Positions 50,726-60,541 of a DNA stretch of 64,000 nucleotides are shown here, piece by piece (the stretch's first letter is position 1; each line of letters begins with the position of its first letter). The notes beneath the pieces were generated by a model. The model had not been told where the DNA came from. It worked only from the letters and a program-made list of their open reading frames with translations, and made no database searches. The stretch is from Pseudomonas oryzicola (lineage in GTDB: Bacteria; Pseudomonadota; Gammaproteobacteria; Pseudomonadales; Pseudomonadaceae): assembly GCF_014269185.2 (NCBI RefSeq), contig NZ_JABWRZ020000001.1, forward strand, positions 893,001 to 957,000. Reading direction: 5' to 3'. Made by a program: the position numbers and the translations under genes.

Positions 50726-52207
50726 ATGAGCAAAGAAGTACTGCTGGTTGTTGAATCGGTATCCAACGAAAAAGGTGTACCGCCCGGCGTCATTTTCGAA
50801 GCGCTGGAAGTGGCCCTGGCCACTGCAACCAAAAAACGTTTTGAAGACGAAGTCGACCTGCGTGTGGAAATCAACCGCCACACCGGTAGCTACGAGACCT
50901 TCCGTCGCTGGACCGTGGTCGACGAAGCCGATCTGGATGATCCGGCGATCGAGACCTGGCTGGACAAGATCAAGGACACCCACCCTGAAGCCAAGGTCGG
51001 TGACGTGATCGAAGAGAAGATCGAGTCGATCGAGTTCGGTCGTATCGCCGCCCAGACCGCCAAGCAGGTCATCGTGCAGAAGGTCCGTGAGGCCGAGCGT
51101 GCCCAGGTGGTGGATGCCTACCGCGAACGCGTTGGCGAGATCATCTCCGGTACCGTCAAGAAGGTTACCCGCGACAACGTCATCGTTGACCTGGGCAACA
51201 ACGCCGAGGCCCTGCTGGCCCGCGAAGACATCATTCCGCGCGAGACCTTCCGTGTTGGCGTGCGCCTGCGTGCGCTGCTCAAGGAAATCCGCACCGAGAA
51301 CCGTGGCCCACAGCTGATCCTGTCGCGCACCGCGCCGCAGATGCTGATCGAGCTTTTCCGCATTGAAGTGCCGGAAATTGCCGAGGGCCTCATCGAAGTC
51401 ATGGCTGCCTCCCGTGATCCGGGTTCGCGAGCCAAGATCGCCGTCCGCTCCAAGGACAAGCGCATCGACCCGCAAGGTGCCTGTATCGGCATGCGTGGTT
51501 CGCGCGTCCAGGCCGTATCCGGGGAGCTGGGTGGTGAGCGTGTGGATATCGTCCTGTGGGACGATAACCCGGCGCAGTTCGTCATCAACGCCATGTCGCC
51601 GGCTGAAGTCGCGGCGATCATCGTTGATGAAGATGCCCATGCCATGGACATCGCCGTCGCCGAGGACAACCTGGCCCAGGCCATTGGTCGTGGCGGTCAG
51701 AACGTTCGCCTGGCCAGTCAGCTGACCGGCTGGACCCTGAACGTGATGACCGAGAAGGACATCCAGGCCAAGCAGCAGGCCGAAACCGGTGACATCCTGC
51801 GCAATTTCATCGATGAACTGGAAGTCGACGAGGAGCTGGCCCAAGTGCTGGTCGACGAAGGCTTCACCAGCCTCGAAGAAATTGCCTACGTACCGTTGGA
51901 AGAAATGCTCAACATCGATGGCTTTGACGAAGATATCGTCAATGAGCTCCGCGCTCGAGCCAAGGACCGTTTGTTGACCAAGGCCATCGCTACCGAAGAA
52001 AAACTGGCAGACGCCCACCCGGCCGAAGACCTGCTCTCCCTCGAGGGCATGGACAAGGATCTGGCGGCGGAACTGGCGGTGCGCGGCGTGGTTAACCGCG
52101 AAGACCTGGCCGAGCAGTCGATCGACGATCTGCTCGACATCGACGGCATCGACGAAGAGCGTGCCGGCAAGTTGATCATGGCCGCCCGAGCCCACTGGTT
52201 CGAGTAA
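50726..52207 (+). CDS. nusA: Transcription termination/antitermination factor NusA
   Basis: A 493-residue RNA-polymerase-binding factor. Start ATG 50726 ([18 protein letters not shown]), GAGGC upstream. Domains in order: N-terminal RNAP-binding (1-125), S1 (about 130-200, [25 protein letters not shown]), two KH domains (about 230-345), and two C-terminal acidic helix-hairpin-helix repeats (about 360-493). Confidence 0.98.
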   Translation: MSKEVLLVVESVSNEKGVPPGVIFEALEVALATATKKRFEDEVDLRVEINRHTGSYETFRRWTVVDEADLDDPAIETWLDKIKDTHPEAKVGDVIEEKIESIEFGRIAAQTAKQVIVQKVREAERAQVVDAYRERVGEIISGTVKKVTRDNVIVDLGNNAEALLAREDIIPRETFRVGVRLRALLKEIRTENRGPQLILSRTAPQMLIELFRIEVPEIAEGLIEVMAASRDPGSRAKIAVRSKDKRIDPQGACIGMRGSRVQAVSGELGGERVDIVLWDDNPAQFVINAMSPAEVAAIIVDEDAHAMDIAVAEDNLAQAIGRGGQNVRLASQLTGWTLNVMTEKDIQAKQQAETGDILRNFIDELEVDEELAQVLVDEGFTSLEEIAYVPLEEMLNIDGFDEDIVNELRARAKDRLLTKAIATEEKLADAHPAEDLLSLEGMDKDLAAELAVRGVVNREDLAEQSIDDLLDIDGIDEERAGKLIMAARAHWFE

Positions 52208-52234
52208 TTAGGCGCGGCCTGAGGAGAGAAGTGC

Positions 52235-54775
52235 ATGACGCAAGTCACGGTGAAAGAACTGGCCCAAGAGGTCGAGGCACCGGTAGAGCGCCTGCTGCAG
52301 CAGATGCGTGAGGCAGGTCTGCCGCACACCGACGCCGGTCAGGTAGTGACCGACAATGAGAAGCAGACCCTGCTGACTCATTTGAAGAGCAGCCACAAGA
52401 GCAAGGCGGAAGAGCCGCGCAAGATTACCTTGCAGCGCAAAACCACCAGCACCCTGCGTGTCGCCGGTAGCAAGAGCATCAGCGTAGAAGTACGCAAGAA
52501 GAAAGTATTCGTGCAGCGCAGCCCGGAAGAAATCCAGGCTGAGCAGAAGCGTGAGCTGGAAGAGCGCCGCGCGGCCGAGAACGCCGCTCGCGAAAAGGTC
52601 GAGGCCGAAGTTCGCCAGCGCAACGAAGAGCAGGCTCGCCGTCAGGCCGCCGAAACCGCTGCTGCCGCCCCTGCGCCCGCCGCCAAGCCAGAGCCGGCAC
52701 CTGCCGCTGCCCCGGCTCCGGTAGTTGCCGACGCCCCGGCCTCCGAAGACGCTGCAGCCCGTGCTGCCGAGCGCAAGAAGGACGAAGCCCGTCGCAACGA
52801 AGGTCGCACCCGTGACGAAGACCGTCGTGGTGGCGAGCGTCGTGGCGAGGCCCCGCGCGTGTCGATCAAGGTCAAGGTCAAGGAGAAGGAAAAGGCTCCG
52901 ACGCCTCGTGCCGCGCCGCGCACCACCGATGAAGAGAGCGATGGCGTACGCCGTGGCCGCGGTGGTAAGAGCAAGCTGAAGAAACGCAATCAGCACGGCT
53001 TCCAGAACCCGACCGGTCCGGTCATTCGTGACGTGACCATCGGCGAGACCATCACCGTCTCGGAACTGGCCCAGCAGATGTCGGTCAAGGCCGCTGAAGT
53101 GGTCAAGTTCATGTTCAAGCTGGGTACCCCGGTCACCATCAACCAGGTGCTCGACCAGGAAACCGCTCAGCTGGTTGCCGAAGAACTGGGCCACAAAGTG
53201 ACCCTGGTCAGCGATACCGCCCTGGAAGACTCGCTGGCCGAATCGCTGAAGTTCGAAGGCGAAGTCGAATCGCGTGCACCGGTCGTTACCGTCATGGGTC
53301 ACGTTGACCACGGTAAGACCTCGCTGCTCGACTACATCCGTCGTGCCAAGGTTGCCGCAGGCGAAGCCGGTGGTATTACCCAGCACATCGGTGCCTACCA
53401 CGTGGAAACCGACCGCGGCATGGTCACCTTCCTCGATACCCCGGGCCACGCTGCGTTCACCGCAATGCGTGCTCGTGGTGCCAAGGCTACCGACATCGTC
53501 ATCCTGGTGGTGGCTGCGGACGACGGCGTAATGCCGCAGACTCGCGAAGCCGTTCAGCATGCCAAGGCAGCTGGCGTTCCGCTGGTGGTCGCGGTGAACA
53601 AGATCGACAAGCCGGGTGCCGACATCGACCGCATCCGCAACGAGCTGGCCGTCGAAGGCGTGACCTCCGAGGACTGGGGTGGTGACACTCCGTTCGTCAA
53701 GGTTTCGGCGAAGATGGGTACTGGCGTCGACGAGCTGCTCGAAGCCGTACTGCTGCAGGCCGAGATCCTCGAACTGACCGCTACCCCGACCGCTCCAGGT
53801 CGTGGCGTGGTTGTCGAATCGCGTCTGGACAAGGGCCGTGGCCCGGTGGCGACCATCCTGGTTCAGGACGGTACCCTGCGTCAGGGCGACATGGTCCTGT
53901 GCGGCTCCAACTATGGCCGCGTGCGCGCCATGCTCGACGAGAACGGCAAACCTGTGAAGGAAGCCGGCCCGTCGATCCCGGTCGAGATTCTCGGCCTGGA
54001 TGGCACCCCGGAAGCCGGTGACGAGCTGTCCGTGGTGGCCGACGAGAAGAAAGCCCGTGAAGTGGCGCTGTTCCGTCAAGGCAAGTACCGCGAGGTCAAG
54101 CTGGCCCGTGCTCACGCCGGCAAGCTGGAAAACATCTTCGAGACCATGGGTCAGGAAGAGAAGAAGACCCTCAACATCGTCCTCAAGACTGACGTGCGTG
54201 GTTCCCTGGAAGCACTGCAGGGCTCGCTGTCTGGCCTGGGCAACGACGAAGTTCAGGTACGCGTGATCGGTGGCGGCGTCGGTGGTATCACCGAAAGCGA
54301 TGCCAACCTGGCGCTGGCTTCGAATGCAGTACTGTTCGGCTTCAACGTGCGTGCCGATGCCGGCGCGCGCAAGATCGTCGAGCAGGAAGGTCTGGATATG
54401 CGTTACTACAACGTGATCTACGACATCATCGAAGACGTCAAGAAGGCCCTGACCGGCATGCTCGGCAGCGATGTTCGCGAGAACATCCTGGGTGTCGCCG
54501 AAGTGCGTGATGTGTTCCGTTCGCCGAAGTTCGGCGCCATTGCTGGCTGTATGGTCATCGAGGGTACCGTGTACCGCAACCGTCCGATCCGCGTCCTGCG
54601 CGAAGACGTTGTGATCTTCGAAGGCGAGCTGGAATCGCTGCGTCGCTTCAAGGATGACGCCTCCGAGGTGCGTTCGGGCATGGAGTGCGGTATTGGCGTG
54701 AAGAGCTACAACGACGTCAAGGTCGGCGACAAGATCGAAGTCTTCGAGAAAGTCCAGGTGGCTCGTACCCTGTAA
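52235..54775 (+). CDS. infB: Translation initiation factor IF-2
   Basis: An 846-residue GTPase that places initiator tRNA. N-terminal IF2-N (1-55), a long charged Ala/Glu/Arg/Pro-rich linker (about 85-250), a second IF2-N (about 268-320), then the G domain with GHVDHGKTS (G1, about 353), DTPGHAAF (G3) and NKIDKPGA (G4), and C-terminal domains II-IV. 27 bases after nusA. Confidence 0.99.
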   Translation: MTQVTVKELAQEVEAPVERLLQQMREAGLPHTDAGQVVTDNEKQTLLTHLKSSHKSKAEEPRKITLQRKTTSTLRVAGSKSISVEVRKKKVFVQRSPEEIQAEQKRELEERRAAENAAREKVEAEVRQRNEEQARRQAAETAAAAPAPAAKPEPAPAAAPAPVVADAPASEDAAARAAERKKDEARRNEGRTRDEDRRGGERRGEAPRVSIKVKVKEKEKAPTPRAAPRTTDEESDGVRRGRGGKSKLKKRNQHGFQNPTGPVIRDVTIGETITVSELAQQMSVKAAEVVKFMFKLGTPVTINQVLDQETAQLVAEELGHKVTLVSDTALEDSLAESLKFEGEVESRAPVVTVMGHVDHGKTSLLDYIRRAKVAAGEAGGITQHIGAYHVETDRGMVTFLDTPGHAAFTAMRARGAKATDIVILVVAADDGVMPQTREAVQHAKAAGVPLVVAVNKIDKPGADIDRIRNELAVEGVTSEDWGGDTPFVKVSAKMGTGVDELLEAVLLQAEILELTATPTAPGRGVVVESRLDKGRGPVATILVQDGTLRQGDMVLCGSNYGRVRAMLDENGKPVKEAGPSIPVEILGLDGTPEAGDELSVVADEKKAREVALFRQGKYREVKLARAHAGKLENIFETMGQEEKKTLNIVLKTDVRGSLEALQGSLSGLGNDEVQVRVIGGGVGGITESDANLALASNAVLFGFNVRADAGARKIVEQEGLDMRYYNVIYDIIEDVKKALTGMLGSDVRENILGVAEVRDVFRSPKFGAIAGCMVIEGTVYRNRPIRVLREDVVIFEGELESLRRFKDDASEVRSGMECGIGVKSYNDVKVGDKIEVFEKVQVARTL

Positions 54776-54832
54776 GGGGCGAGCGTGGTGCAGGCCCCGC
54801 CCCAGGGCGGCTGGCAGCACCTCTGAAGGTAG

Positions 54833-54865
54833 CGCCCGGTCAGGCTTCAGCTTGACCGGGCGTTT
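54833..54865 (+). terminator. Hairpin between infB and rbfA
   Basis: A perfect 10-bp stem (CGCCCGGTCA / TGACCGGGCG) with a 10-base loop and only a short T run. Likely a partial terminator or processing site inside the operon. Confidence 0.6.
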
Positions 54866-54891
54866 GCCGCTTTAAGTTACAGGTAGCAAGA

Positions 54892-55290
54892 ATGGCAAAA
54901 GAATATAGCCGTACCCAACGCATCGGCGATCAGATGCAGCGCGAGCTGTCGGAGCTGATCCGCCGTGAAGTCAAAGACCCGCGCGTCGGCCTGGTGACCA
55001 TCACTGCCGTCGACGTCAGCCGCGACCTTGGCCACGCCAAGGTGTTCATCACCGTGATGGGCGCGGACGGTACCGATGCCGTACCGCAGACCCTCAAGGC
55101 CCTGACCAGCGCCGCGAGCTTCCTGCGCCTGCACCTGGGCCGGGTGATGCAACTGCGCAGCGTGCCGCAACTGCATTTCCACTTCGACGAAAGCGTCAGC
55201 CGTGGTGCCCACCTGTCGGCACTGATCGAGCGCGCGGTCGCCGAAGACCGTCAGCACAAGGATGCCGACAAGCCGGACGCCGAGGAGTAA
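54892..55290 (+). CDS. rbfA: 30S ribosome-binding factor RbfA
   Basis: A 132-residue cold-adaptation and 16S processing factor with a KH-like fold: [43 protein letters not shown], then [15 protein letters not shown]. Directly before truB (3-base gap). Confidence 0.98.
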   Translation: MAKEYSRTQRIGDQMQRELSELIRREVKDPRVGLVTITAVDVSRDLGHAKVFITVMGADGTDAVPQTLKALTSAASFLRLHLGRVMQLRSVPQLHFHFDESVSRGAHLSALIERAVAEDRQHKDADKPDAEE

Positions 55291-55293
55291 GCG

Positions 55294-56211
55294 GTGGCCC
55301 AGGTCAAACGTATCCGCCGCAACGTCAGCGGCATCATCCTGCTCGACAAGCCGCTGGGCTTCACTTCCAACGCGGCGCTGCAAAAGGTGCGCTGGCTGCT
55401 CAATGCGGAAAAGGCCGGCCACACCGGCAGCCTCGACCCATTGGCCACCGGCGTGCTGCCGCTGTGCTTTGGTGAAGCGACCAAGTTTTCGCAATACTTG
55501 CTCGATTCGGACAAGGGCTACGAAACGGTCATGCAGATGGGGCAGACGACCAACACCGGCGATGCCGAAGGTGAAGTGCTGCAGACCCGCGAAGTGACCG
55601 TTGGTCGTGCCGACATCGAGGCACTGCTACCGCGTTTTCGTGGCCAGATCAGCCAGATACCGCCGATGTACTCGGCGCTCAAGCGTGACGGCCAGCCGCT
55701 GTACAAGCTGGCACGTGCAGGAGAGGTAGTGGAGCGCGAGGCGCGTTCTGTTACTATTGGCCGCTTGGAGTTGCTCGAGTGCGAAGGCACCCGTGCACGG
55801 TTGAGCGTAGGATGCAGCAAAGGCACCTATATCCGCACCCTGGTGGAGGATATCGGCGAAGCCCTTGGCTGCGGCGCCTATGTCGCCGAGCTGCGCAGGA
55901 CCCAGGCCGGGCCCTTCGTGCTGGCACAGACGGTGACCCTCGAGGAACTCGAACAGGCCCACGCCGAAGGTGGTAACGAAGCGCTCGACCGCTTCCTGAT
56001 GCCTTCGGACAGCGGCCTGCAGGACTGGCCACTGGTGTGTCTGTCCGAGCACAGTGCGTTCTACTGGTTGCATGGCCAGGCAGTACGCGCGCCGGACGCA
56101 CCGCAATTTGGCATGGTCCGGGTACAGGATCACAATGCGCGCTTCATCGGTATCGGTGAAGTGAGCGAAGACGGGCGCATTGCGCCGCGTCGGCTGATTC
56201 GGTCGGAATGA
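55294..56211 (+). CDS. truB: tRNA pseudouridine-55 synthase
   Basis: A 305-residue enzyme making the T-loop pseudouridine. GTG start at 55294 with GAGGAG upstream. [31 protein letters not shown] (catalytic Asp about 48), [18 protein letters not shown], and the RNA-binding PUA-type C-terminal domain from about 250. Confidence 0.98.
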   Translation: MAQVKRIRRNVSGIILLDKPLGFTSNAALQKVRWLLNAEKAGHTGSLDPLATGVLPLCFGEATKFSQYLLDSDKGYETVMQMGQTTNTGDAEGEVLQTREVTVGRADIEALLPRFRGQISQIPPMYSALKRDGQPLYKLARAGEVVEREARSVTIGRLELLECEGTRARLSVGCSKGTYIRTLVEDIGEALGCGAYVAELRRTQAGPFVLAQTVTLEELEQAHAEGGNEALDRFLMPSDSGLQDWPLVCLSEHSAFYWLHGQAVRAPDAPQFGMVRVQDHNARFIGIGEVSEDGRIAPRRLIRSE

Positions 56212-56358
56212 CCGAAACCGTAGGGCCAGGCAACCGCCAAACCCCACGGCATCAAGGGTGGCTGTCAGTAGGCACGGTCACTCCTTTTTTATTAATACAG
56301 GGATTTGTCCCTGGCCTATTGGACCCCGCGTGCGGGATCCGTTATCAGGAGAAGCCAC

Positions 56359-56628
56359 ATGGCCCTCAGCGTTGAAGAAAAAGCTCAGATCGTTGCCGAA
56401 TACCAGCAAGCCGCCGGCGATACCGGTAGCCCGGAAGTGCAGGTTGCTCTGCTGACCGCCAACATCAACAAGCTGCAAGGCCACTTCAAGGCCAACGACA
56501 AAGACCACCACTCCCGTCGTGGTCTGATCCGTATGGTCAACCAGCGTCGTAAGCTGCTGGATTACCTGAAGGGCAAAGACACCACTCGTTACAGCGCCCT
56601 GATCGGTCGCCTGGGTCTGCGTCGCTAA
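56359..56628 (+). CDS. rpsO: 30S ribosomal protein S15
   Basis: An 89-residue protein starting [16 protein letters not shown] at ATG 56359 (AGGAGAAGCCAC upstream); it binds 16S r[28 protein letters not shown] and [22 protein letters not shown] are diagnostic. Upstream, between truB and rpsO, are small hairpins (for example CAGGGATTTGTCCCTG near 56300) that may serve autoregulation or termination. Confidence 0.99.
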   Translation: MALSVEEKAQIVAEYQQAAGDTGSPEVQVALLTANINKLQGHFKANDKDHHSRRGLIRMVNQRRKLLDYLKGKDTTRYSALIGRLGLRR

Positions 56629-56653
56629 TAGCGGCCTGGCCAGTGGTGTGCAT

Positions 56654-56770
56654 GGCGTGTCGCAGGCTTCGGCAGGGCTGTTTTGCAGTGCTGCCGTTGG
56701 ACACGCCACGCGTATCTCCGAGGTTGGCAGCCTGGCAATGCTGAGCGGTTCTACCGCTTGGTGCCAGGCT
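56654..56770 (+). promoter_or_regulatory. Two large hairpins in the rpsO–pnp leader
   Basis: The first structure (56654-56707) has outer arms GGCGTGTC / GACACGCC with an inner GGCAG/CTGCC pair. The second (56729-56770) has perfect 9-bp outer arms AGCCTGGCA / TGCCAGGCT and inner AGCGG/CCGCT. In E. coli the rpsO–pnp spacer folds into an RNase III site through which PNPase controls its own mRNA; these are good candidates for the same role. They also share the 240-base gene-free gap before pnp. Confidence 0.6.
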
Positions 56771-56878
56771 CCCAGCCTCGTGTTGTATCTGGACGGTCAA
56801 TGGGGCCGATTCCCCGTTCTGCCCAAGAATTCGCAAGAAACCAGTTCCCCCAGAGCCACTGAAAAAAGGTAGGAAACC

Positions 56879-58984
56879 GTGAACCCGGTAATCAAGAAAT
56901 TCCAGTTCGGTCAATCGACCGTTACTCTCGAAACGGGCCGTATTGCCCGTCAGGCAACCGGCGCCGTGCTGGTTACCGTCGACAACGACGTCACCGTGCT
57001 GGTGACCGTGGTCGGTGCCAAACAGGCCGATCCAGGCAAGGGCTTCTTCCCGCTGTCGGTCCACTACCAGGAAAAGACCTACGCCGCCGGCAAGATCCCA
57101 GGTGGCTTCTTCAAGCGTGAAGGCCGTCCTTCCGAGAAAGAGACGCTGACCTCGCGCCTGATCGACCGTCCGATCCGCCCGCTGTTCCCTGAAGGTTTCA
57201 TGAACGAAGTGCAGGTCGTCTGCACCGTGGTCTCCACCAGCAAGAAGACCGACCCGGACATCGCCGCGATGATCGGTACCTCGGCTGCCCTGGCCATTTC
57301 CGGCATTCCGTTCGAAGGCCCGATCGGCGCCGCCCGCGTTGCCTTCCACGAAAGCACCGGCTACCTGCTGAACCCGACCTACGAGCAACTGGCTGCCTCG
57401 AGCCTGGACATGGTCGTTGCCGGTACCGAATCGGCTGTACTGATGGTTGAATCGGAAGCCAAGGAGCTGACCGAAGACCAGATGCTGGGCGCCGTGCTGT
57501 TCGCCCACGATGAATTCCAGGCCGTGATCCAGGCCGTCAAGGAACTGGCCGCCGAAGCCGGCAAACCGACCTGGGACTGGCAGCCAGCCCCAGCCAACAC
57601 CGAGCTGATGAACCTGGTGCGCGCCGAGTTCGGTGAAGCCGTTTCGCAGGCCTACACCATCACCCAGAAGGCCGACCGCTACAACCGCCTGGGCCAGCTG
57701 CGTGACGAGGCCGTTGCCCGTCTGAGCAACGAAGAGACCGGCCCGTCCGCCGGTGCCATCAAAGAGATCTTCGGTGAGCTGGAGTACCGCACCGTCCGCG
57801 AAAACATCGTCAACGGCAAGCCGCGTATCGACGGCCGTGACACTCGCACCGTGCGCCCGCTGAACATCGAAGTTGGCGTTCTGCCGAAAACCCACGGTTC
57901 GGCACTGTTCACCCGTGGCGAGACCCAGGCCCTGGTCGTCGCGACCCTGGGTACCGCCCGTGACGCGCAGTTGCTGGACACCCTGGAAGGCGAGAAGAAA
58001 GACGCCTTCATGCTGCACTACAACTTCCCACCGTTCTCGGTAGGTGAGTGCGGCCGCATGGGCGGCGCTGGCCGTCGTGAAATCGGCCACGGCCGCCTGG
58101 CCCGTCGTGGCGTGCAGGCCATGCTGCCGAGCGACAGCGAGTTCCCGTACACCATCCGCGTGGTTTCGGAAATCACCGAGTCCAACGGTTCCAGCTCCAT
58201 GGCTTCGGTGTGTGGTGCTTCCCTGGCCCTGATGGACGCCGGCGTGCCGATGAAGGCGCCGGTTGCCGGTATCGCCATGGGCCTGGTCAAGGAAGGTGAC
58301 AAGTTCGCCGTCCTGACCGACATCCTGGGTGATGAAGACCACCTGGGCGACATGGACTTCAAGGTAGCCGGTACCGCCAAAGGCGTCACCGCGCTGCAGA
58401 TGGACATCAAGATCAATGGCATCACCGAAGAGATCATGGAAATCGCCCTGGGCCAGGCCCTGGAAGCGCGCCTGAACATCCTCGGCCAGATGAACCAGAT
58501 CATCGCCCAGTCGCGCAGCGAGCTGTCGGCCAACGCCCCGACCATGATCGCGATGAAGATCGACACCGACAAGATTCGTGACGTCATCGGCAAGGGCGGC
58601 GCCACCATCCGCGCCATCTGCGAAGAGACCAAGGCTTCGATCGATATCGAAGACGACGGCTCGATCAAGATCTTCGGCGAAACCAAGGAAGCGGCGGATG
58701 CTGCCAAGCAGCGCATCCTGGGCATCACCGCCGAGGCCGAGATCGGCAAGATCTACGTCGGCAAGGTCGAGCGCATCGTCGACTTCGGCGCCTTCGTCAA
58801 CATCCTGCCTGGCAAGGACGGCCTGGTGCACATCTCCATGCTGAGCGATGCTCGTGTCGAGAAAGTCACCGACGTGCTCAAGGAAGGCCAGGAAGTCGAA
58901 GTACTGGTACTGGACGTGGATAACCGCGGCCGTATCAAGCTGTCGATCAAGGACGTTGCCGCGGCCAAGGCCTCGGGCGTCTAA
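56879..58984 (+). CDS. pnp: Polyribonucleotide nucleotidyltransferase (PNPase)
   Basis: A 701-residue 3'-5' phosphorolytic exoribonuclease of the degradosome. GTG start at 56879 with AGGTAGGAAACC upstream. Two RNase PH domains (first about 1-220 with [14 protein letters not shown]; second about 315-540 with [10 protein letters not shown] and catalytic Asp in [15 protein letters not shown]), KH domain ([15 protein letters not shown], about 560) and C-terminal S1 domain ([18 protein letters not shown], about 625). Confidence 0.99.
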   Translation: MNPVIKKFQFGQSTVTLETGRIARQATGAVLVTVDNDVTVLVTVVGAKQADPGKGFFPLSVHYQEKTYAAGKIPGGFFKREGRPSEKETLTSRLIDRPIRPLFPEGFMNEVQVVCTVVSTSKKTDPDIAAMIGTSAALAISGIPFEGPIGAARVAFHESTGYLLNPTYEQLAASSLDMVVAGTESAVLMVESEAKELTEDQMLGAVLFAHDEFQAVIQAVKELAAEAGKPTWDWQPAPANTELMNLVRAEFGEAVSQAYTITQKADRYNRLGQLRDEAVARLSNEETGPSAGAIKEIFGELEYRTVRENIVNGKPRIDGRDTRTVRPLNIEVGVLPKTHGSALFTRGETQALVVATLGTARDAQLLDTLEGEKKDAFMLHYNFPPFSVGECGRMGGAGRREIGHGRLARRGVQAMLPSDSEFPYTIRVVSEITESNGSSSMASVCGASLALMDAGVPMKAPVAGIAMGLVKEGDKFAVLTDILGDEDHLGDMDFKVAGTAKGVTALQMDIKINGITEEIMEIALGQALEARLNILGQMNQIIAQSRSELSANAPTMIAMKIDTDKIRDVIGKGGATIRAICEETKASIDIEDDGSIKIFGETKEAADAAKQRILGITAEAEIGKIYVGKVERIVDFGAFVNILPGKDGLVHISMLSDARVEKVTDVLKEGQEVEVLVLDVDNRGRIKLSIKDVAAAKASGV

Positions 58985-59003
58985 GCGACTGCCAAGCAAT
59001 GGA

Positions 59004-59028
59004 AAAGGGCCCTTCGGGGCCCTTTTTT
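59004..59028 (+). terminator. Intrinsic terminator after pnp
   Basis: A 9-bp stem (AAAGGGCCC / GGGCCCTTT) with UUCG loop and T run. Confidence 0.95.
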
Positions 59029-59246
59029 CATGGCTGCAAGGGAACCTTTTGCGGACTTGCATCTTGCATGCAGGTTTACCGTGCAGATTGCAAAATGCAC
59101 GACCCCGGCTGCTTTCCGATGTCTGTAACTCATTGATTTATAAGGGAACAAGCGAAACGATAAAGCTGGCATAGCGCATGCAACTACTCTTGTACCTGTC
59201 GCCAGGACATACGGCGCAGACCTTTCGAAAAACAGGAGTGACCCAC

Positions 59247-59597
59247 ATGAAGAAGTTCGCCATTGCTGCCGCTACTGCTACCGCTCTGACCCTGACCATG
59301 GCTAACGCGGCATTTGCCCAGCAATCCACCCAGGCCCCGATGACGCTGGCGGCCGGTGAGGTGACCAAAACCAAGGAAGCGGCCTCCGATACCTGGATCA
59401 CCACCAAGGTGAAAGCCGACCTGATGACCGAGAAAGGTGTGCCTGGAAGCGATATCAAGGTCGAAACCAACAAAGGCGTCGTGTCGCTTTCCTCTGACAC
59501 GCCGGTGACCTCTGCACAGAAAGAGATGGCGATTTCCATCGCCAAGAAGATCAAAGGCGTACAGGCTGTTTCGGCTGATGGTCTGAAAGCCGAATAA
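59247..59597 (+). CDS. Periplasmic BON-domain protein
   Basis: A 116-residue protein with a signal peptide (MKKFAIAAATATALTLTMANAAFA, cleaved before QQS). One BON domain follows (about 50-116: DTWITTKVKADLMTEKGVPGSDIKVETNKGVVSLSSD), as in OsmY. BON domains bind membranes or phospholipid. ATG 59247 follows AGGAGTG. Monocistronic, with a terminator after; stress-linked by analogy only. Confidence 0.88.
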   Translation: MKKFAIAAATATALTLTMANAAFAQQSTQAPMTLAAGEVTKTKEAASDTWITTKVKADLMTEKGVPGSDIKVETNKGVVSLSSDTPVTSAQKEMAISIAKKIKGVQAVSADGLKAE

Positions 59598-59639
59598 GGA
59601 ATGTCCCGTCGGCCAAAGGGAATTGGCCACCTATTCCGG

Positions 59640-59664
59640 AAGGGGCCGCTGTGCGGTCCCTTTT
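59640..59664. terminator. Terminator between convergent BON and ABM genes
   Basis: A 10-bp stem (AAGGGGCCGC / GCGGTCCCTT, one G-U) with a TGT loop, ending TTTT. Confidence 0.85.
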
Positions 59665-59667
59665 CAA

Positions 59668-59970
59668 TTACAACATCGGGTTGCGCGCCAGCACATCGCT
59701 TTCGAAGCATTGCTGCTCCATGATCAACGGCTCCACCAACGGGCGGCTGTCGCGAAAATGCGCCGTCCGGGTATGCGCCTCATAGGCAGCGTCGTCACGG
59801 TAGATCTCGTACAGGTAGATCACCTCTGGGTCGACCCGATCCTGTGCCACATCGAAGACCAGGCAGCCGGGCTCGGTGGCTACGGAAGCCTCGGCATTGG
59901 CTTTGATCGCGGCTAGAAATTTCTCCACACAACCGCGTTTCACGCGGGTCTTGATGAACAGGCTATACAC
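59668..59970 (-). CDS. ABM-domain (antibiotic biosynthesis monooxygenase-type) protein
   Basis: A 100-residue dimeric ferredoxin-like-fold protein similar to YgiN quinol monooxygenases: TRVKRGCVEKFLAAIKANAEASVATEPGCLVFDVAQD, then YLYEIYRDDAAYEAHTRTAHF. The GTG start at 59970 was chosen because AAGGA lies 8 bases upstream; the longer frame runs over the intergenic operator region. Divergent from a glyoxalase-fold gene; the pair may handle one catabolite. Confidence 0.85.
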   Translation of the reverse strand: MYSLFIKTRVKRGCVEKFLAAIKANAEASVATEPGCLVFDVAQDRVDPEVIYLYEIYRDDAAYEAHTRTAHFRDSRPLVEPLIMEQQCFESDVLARNPML

Positions 59971-59991
59971 AAGGCTTTCCTTTTGTTTTAC

Positions 59992-60014
59992 ATTCGTAAT
60001 CGAATTGTATACAA
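59992..60014. promoter_or_regulatory. Candidate operator between the ABM and glyoxalase genes
   Basis: Two palindromes overlap by one base: ATTCGTAATCGAAT (59992-60005) and the perfect TTGTATACAA (60005-60014). The latter resembles GntR-family operator cores (TTGTATACAA). It lies in the 60-base divergent promoter gap. No regulator gene is adjacent. Confidence 0.55.
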
Positions 60015-60030
60015 AAAAGGAGCCCTGCCA

Positions 60031-60444
60031 ATGTCCGAATTGCCTGCCCGTCCTGGTCGTCTGAACGGCCTGCGCCACATTGCCTTGCTGGTACCCAACC
60101 TGGAGGAGTGTGAGCGCTTCTACGTCGATGTGCTGGGCATGGAAGTGCTGAATCGCGCCAACGAGGACCTGGTGTACCTGACCTGTGGTAACGACAACCT
60201 GTCGCTGGGGCGTGGGGCAGGGGCGGCCAACGGGTTACAGACCCTCGACCACTACGGGTTCATCGTCGACAGCGTGGAGGAGCTCGAGGCTTGGTACCAG
60301 TACTTCAAGGCGCGTGGCGTGACCTTGCTCGACAAGCCGTTCAACCATGGCGACGGCGCGCGCAGCTTCCACCTGCTGGACCCGGCTGGGAACAAGGTGC
60401 AGCCGCTGTATCACCCGGCGGTGTCGGGGCAGCAGCTGGTATAA
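60031..60444 (+). CDS. Glyoxalase/VOC-family protein
   Basis: A 137-residue vicinal-oxygen-chelate protein. ATG 60031 follows AAAGGAG. Two beta-alpha-beta modules: NGLRHIALLVPNLEECERFYVDVLGMEV (metal His about 15) and LDHYGFIVDSVEELEAWYQYFKARGV, ending FHLLDPAGNKVQPLYHP with a terminal region His. It could be a dioxygenase or lyase; the specific substrate is unknown. Confidence 0.87.
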   Translation: MSELPARPGRLNGLRHIALLVPNLEECERFYVDVLGMEVLNRANEDLVYLTCGNDNLSLGRGAGAANGLQTLDHYGFIVDSVEELEAWYQYFKARGVTLLDKPFNHGDGARSFHLLDPAGNKVQPLYHPAVSGQQLV

Positions 60445-60453
60445 GCCTGTACC

Positions 60454-60524
60454 GGCCCTGCGCGGCTAAAGCTGCTCCTACAGAGAGCCGCACAGGCCTG
60501 TAGCGGCTTTAGCCGCGAAGGGCC
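60454..60524. repeat. REP-like inverted repeat (second type)
   Basis: The left arm GGCCCTGCGCGGCTAAAGC… and the right arm …GGCTTTAGCCGCGAAGGGCC form a long imperfect palindrome. It differs in core from the 28.5- and 37.5-kb REPs (GGCTTTAGCCGCG instead of GGGCTTGCCCGC). Confidence 0.75.
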
Positions 60525-60541
60525 AGCCCTGCTGACACCGT

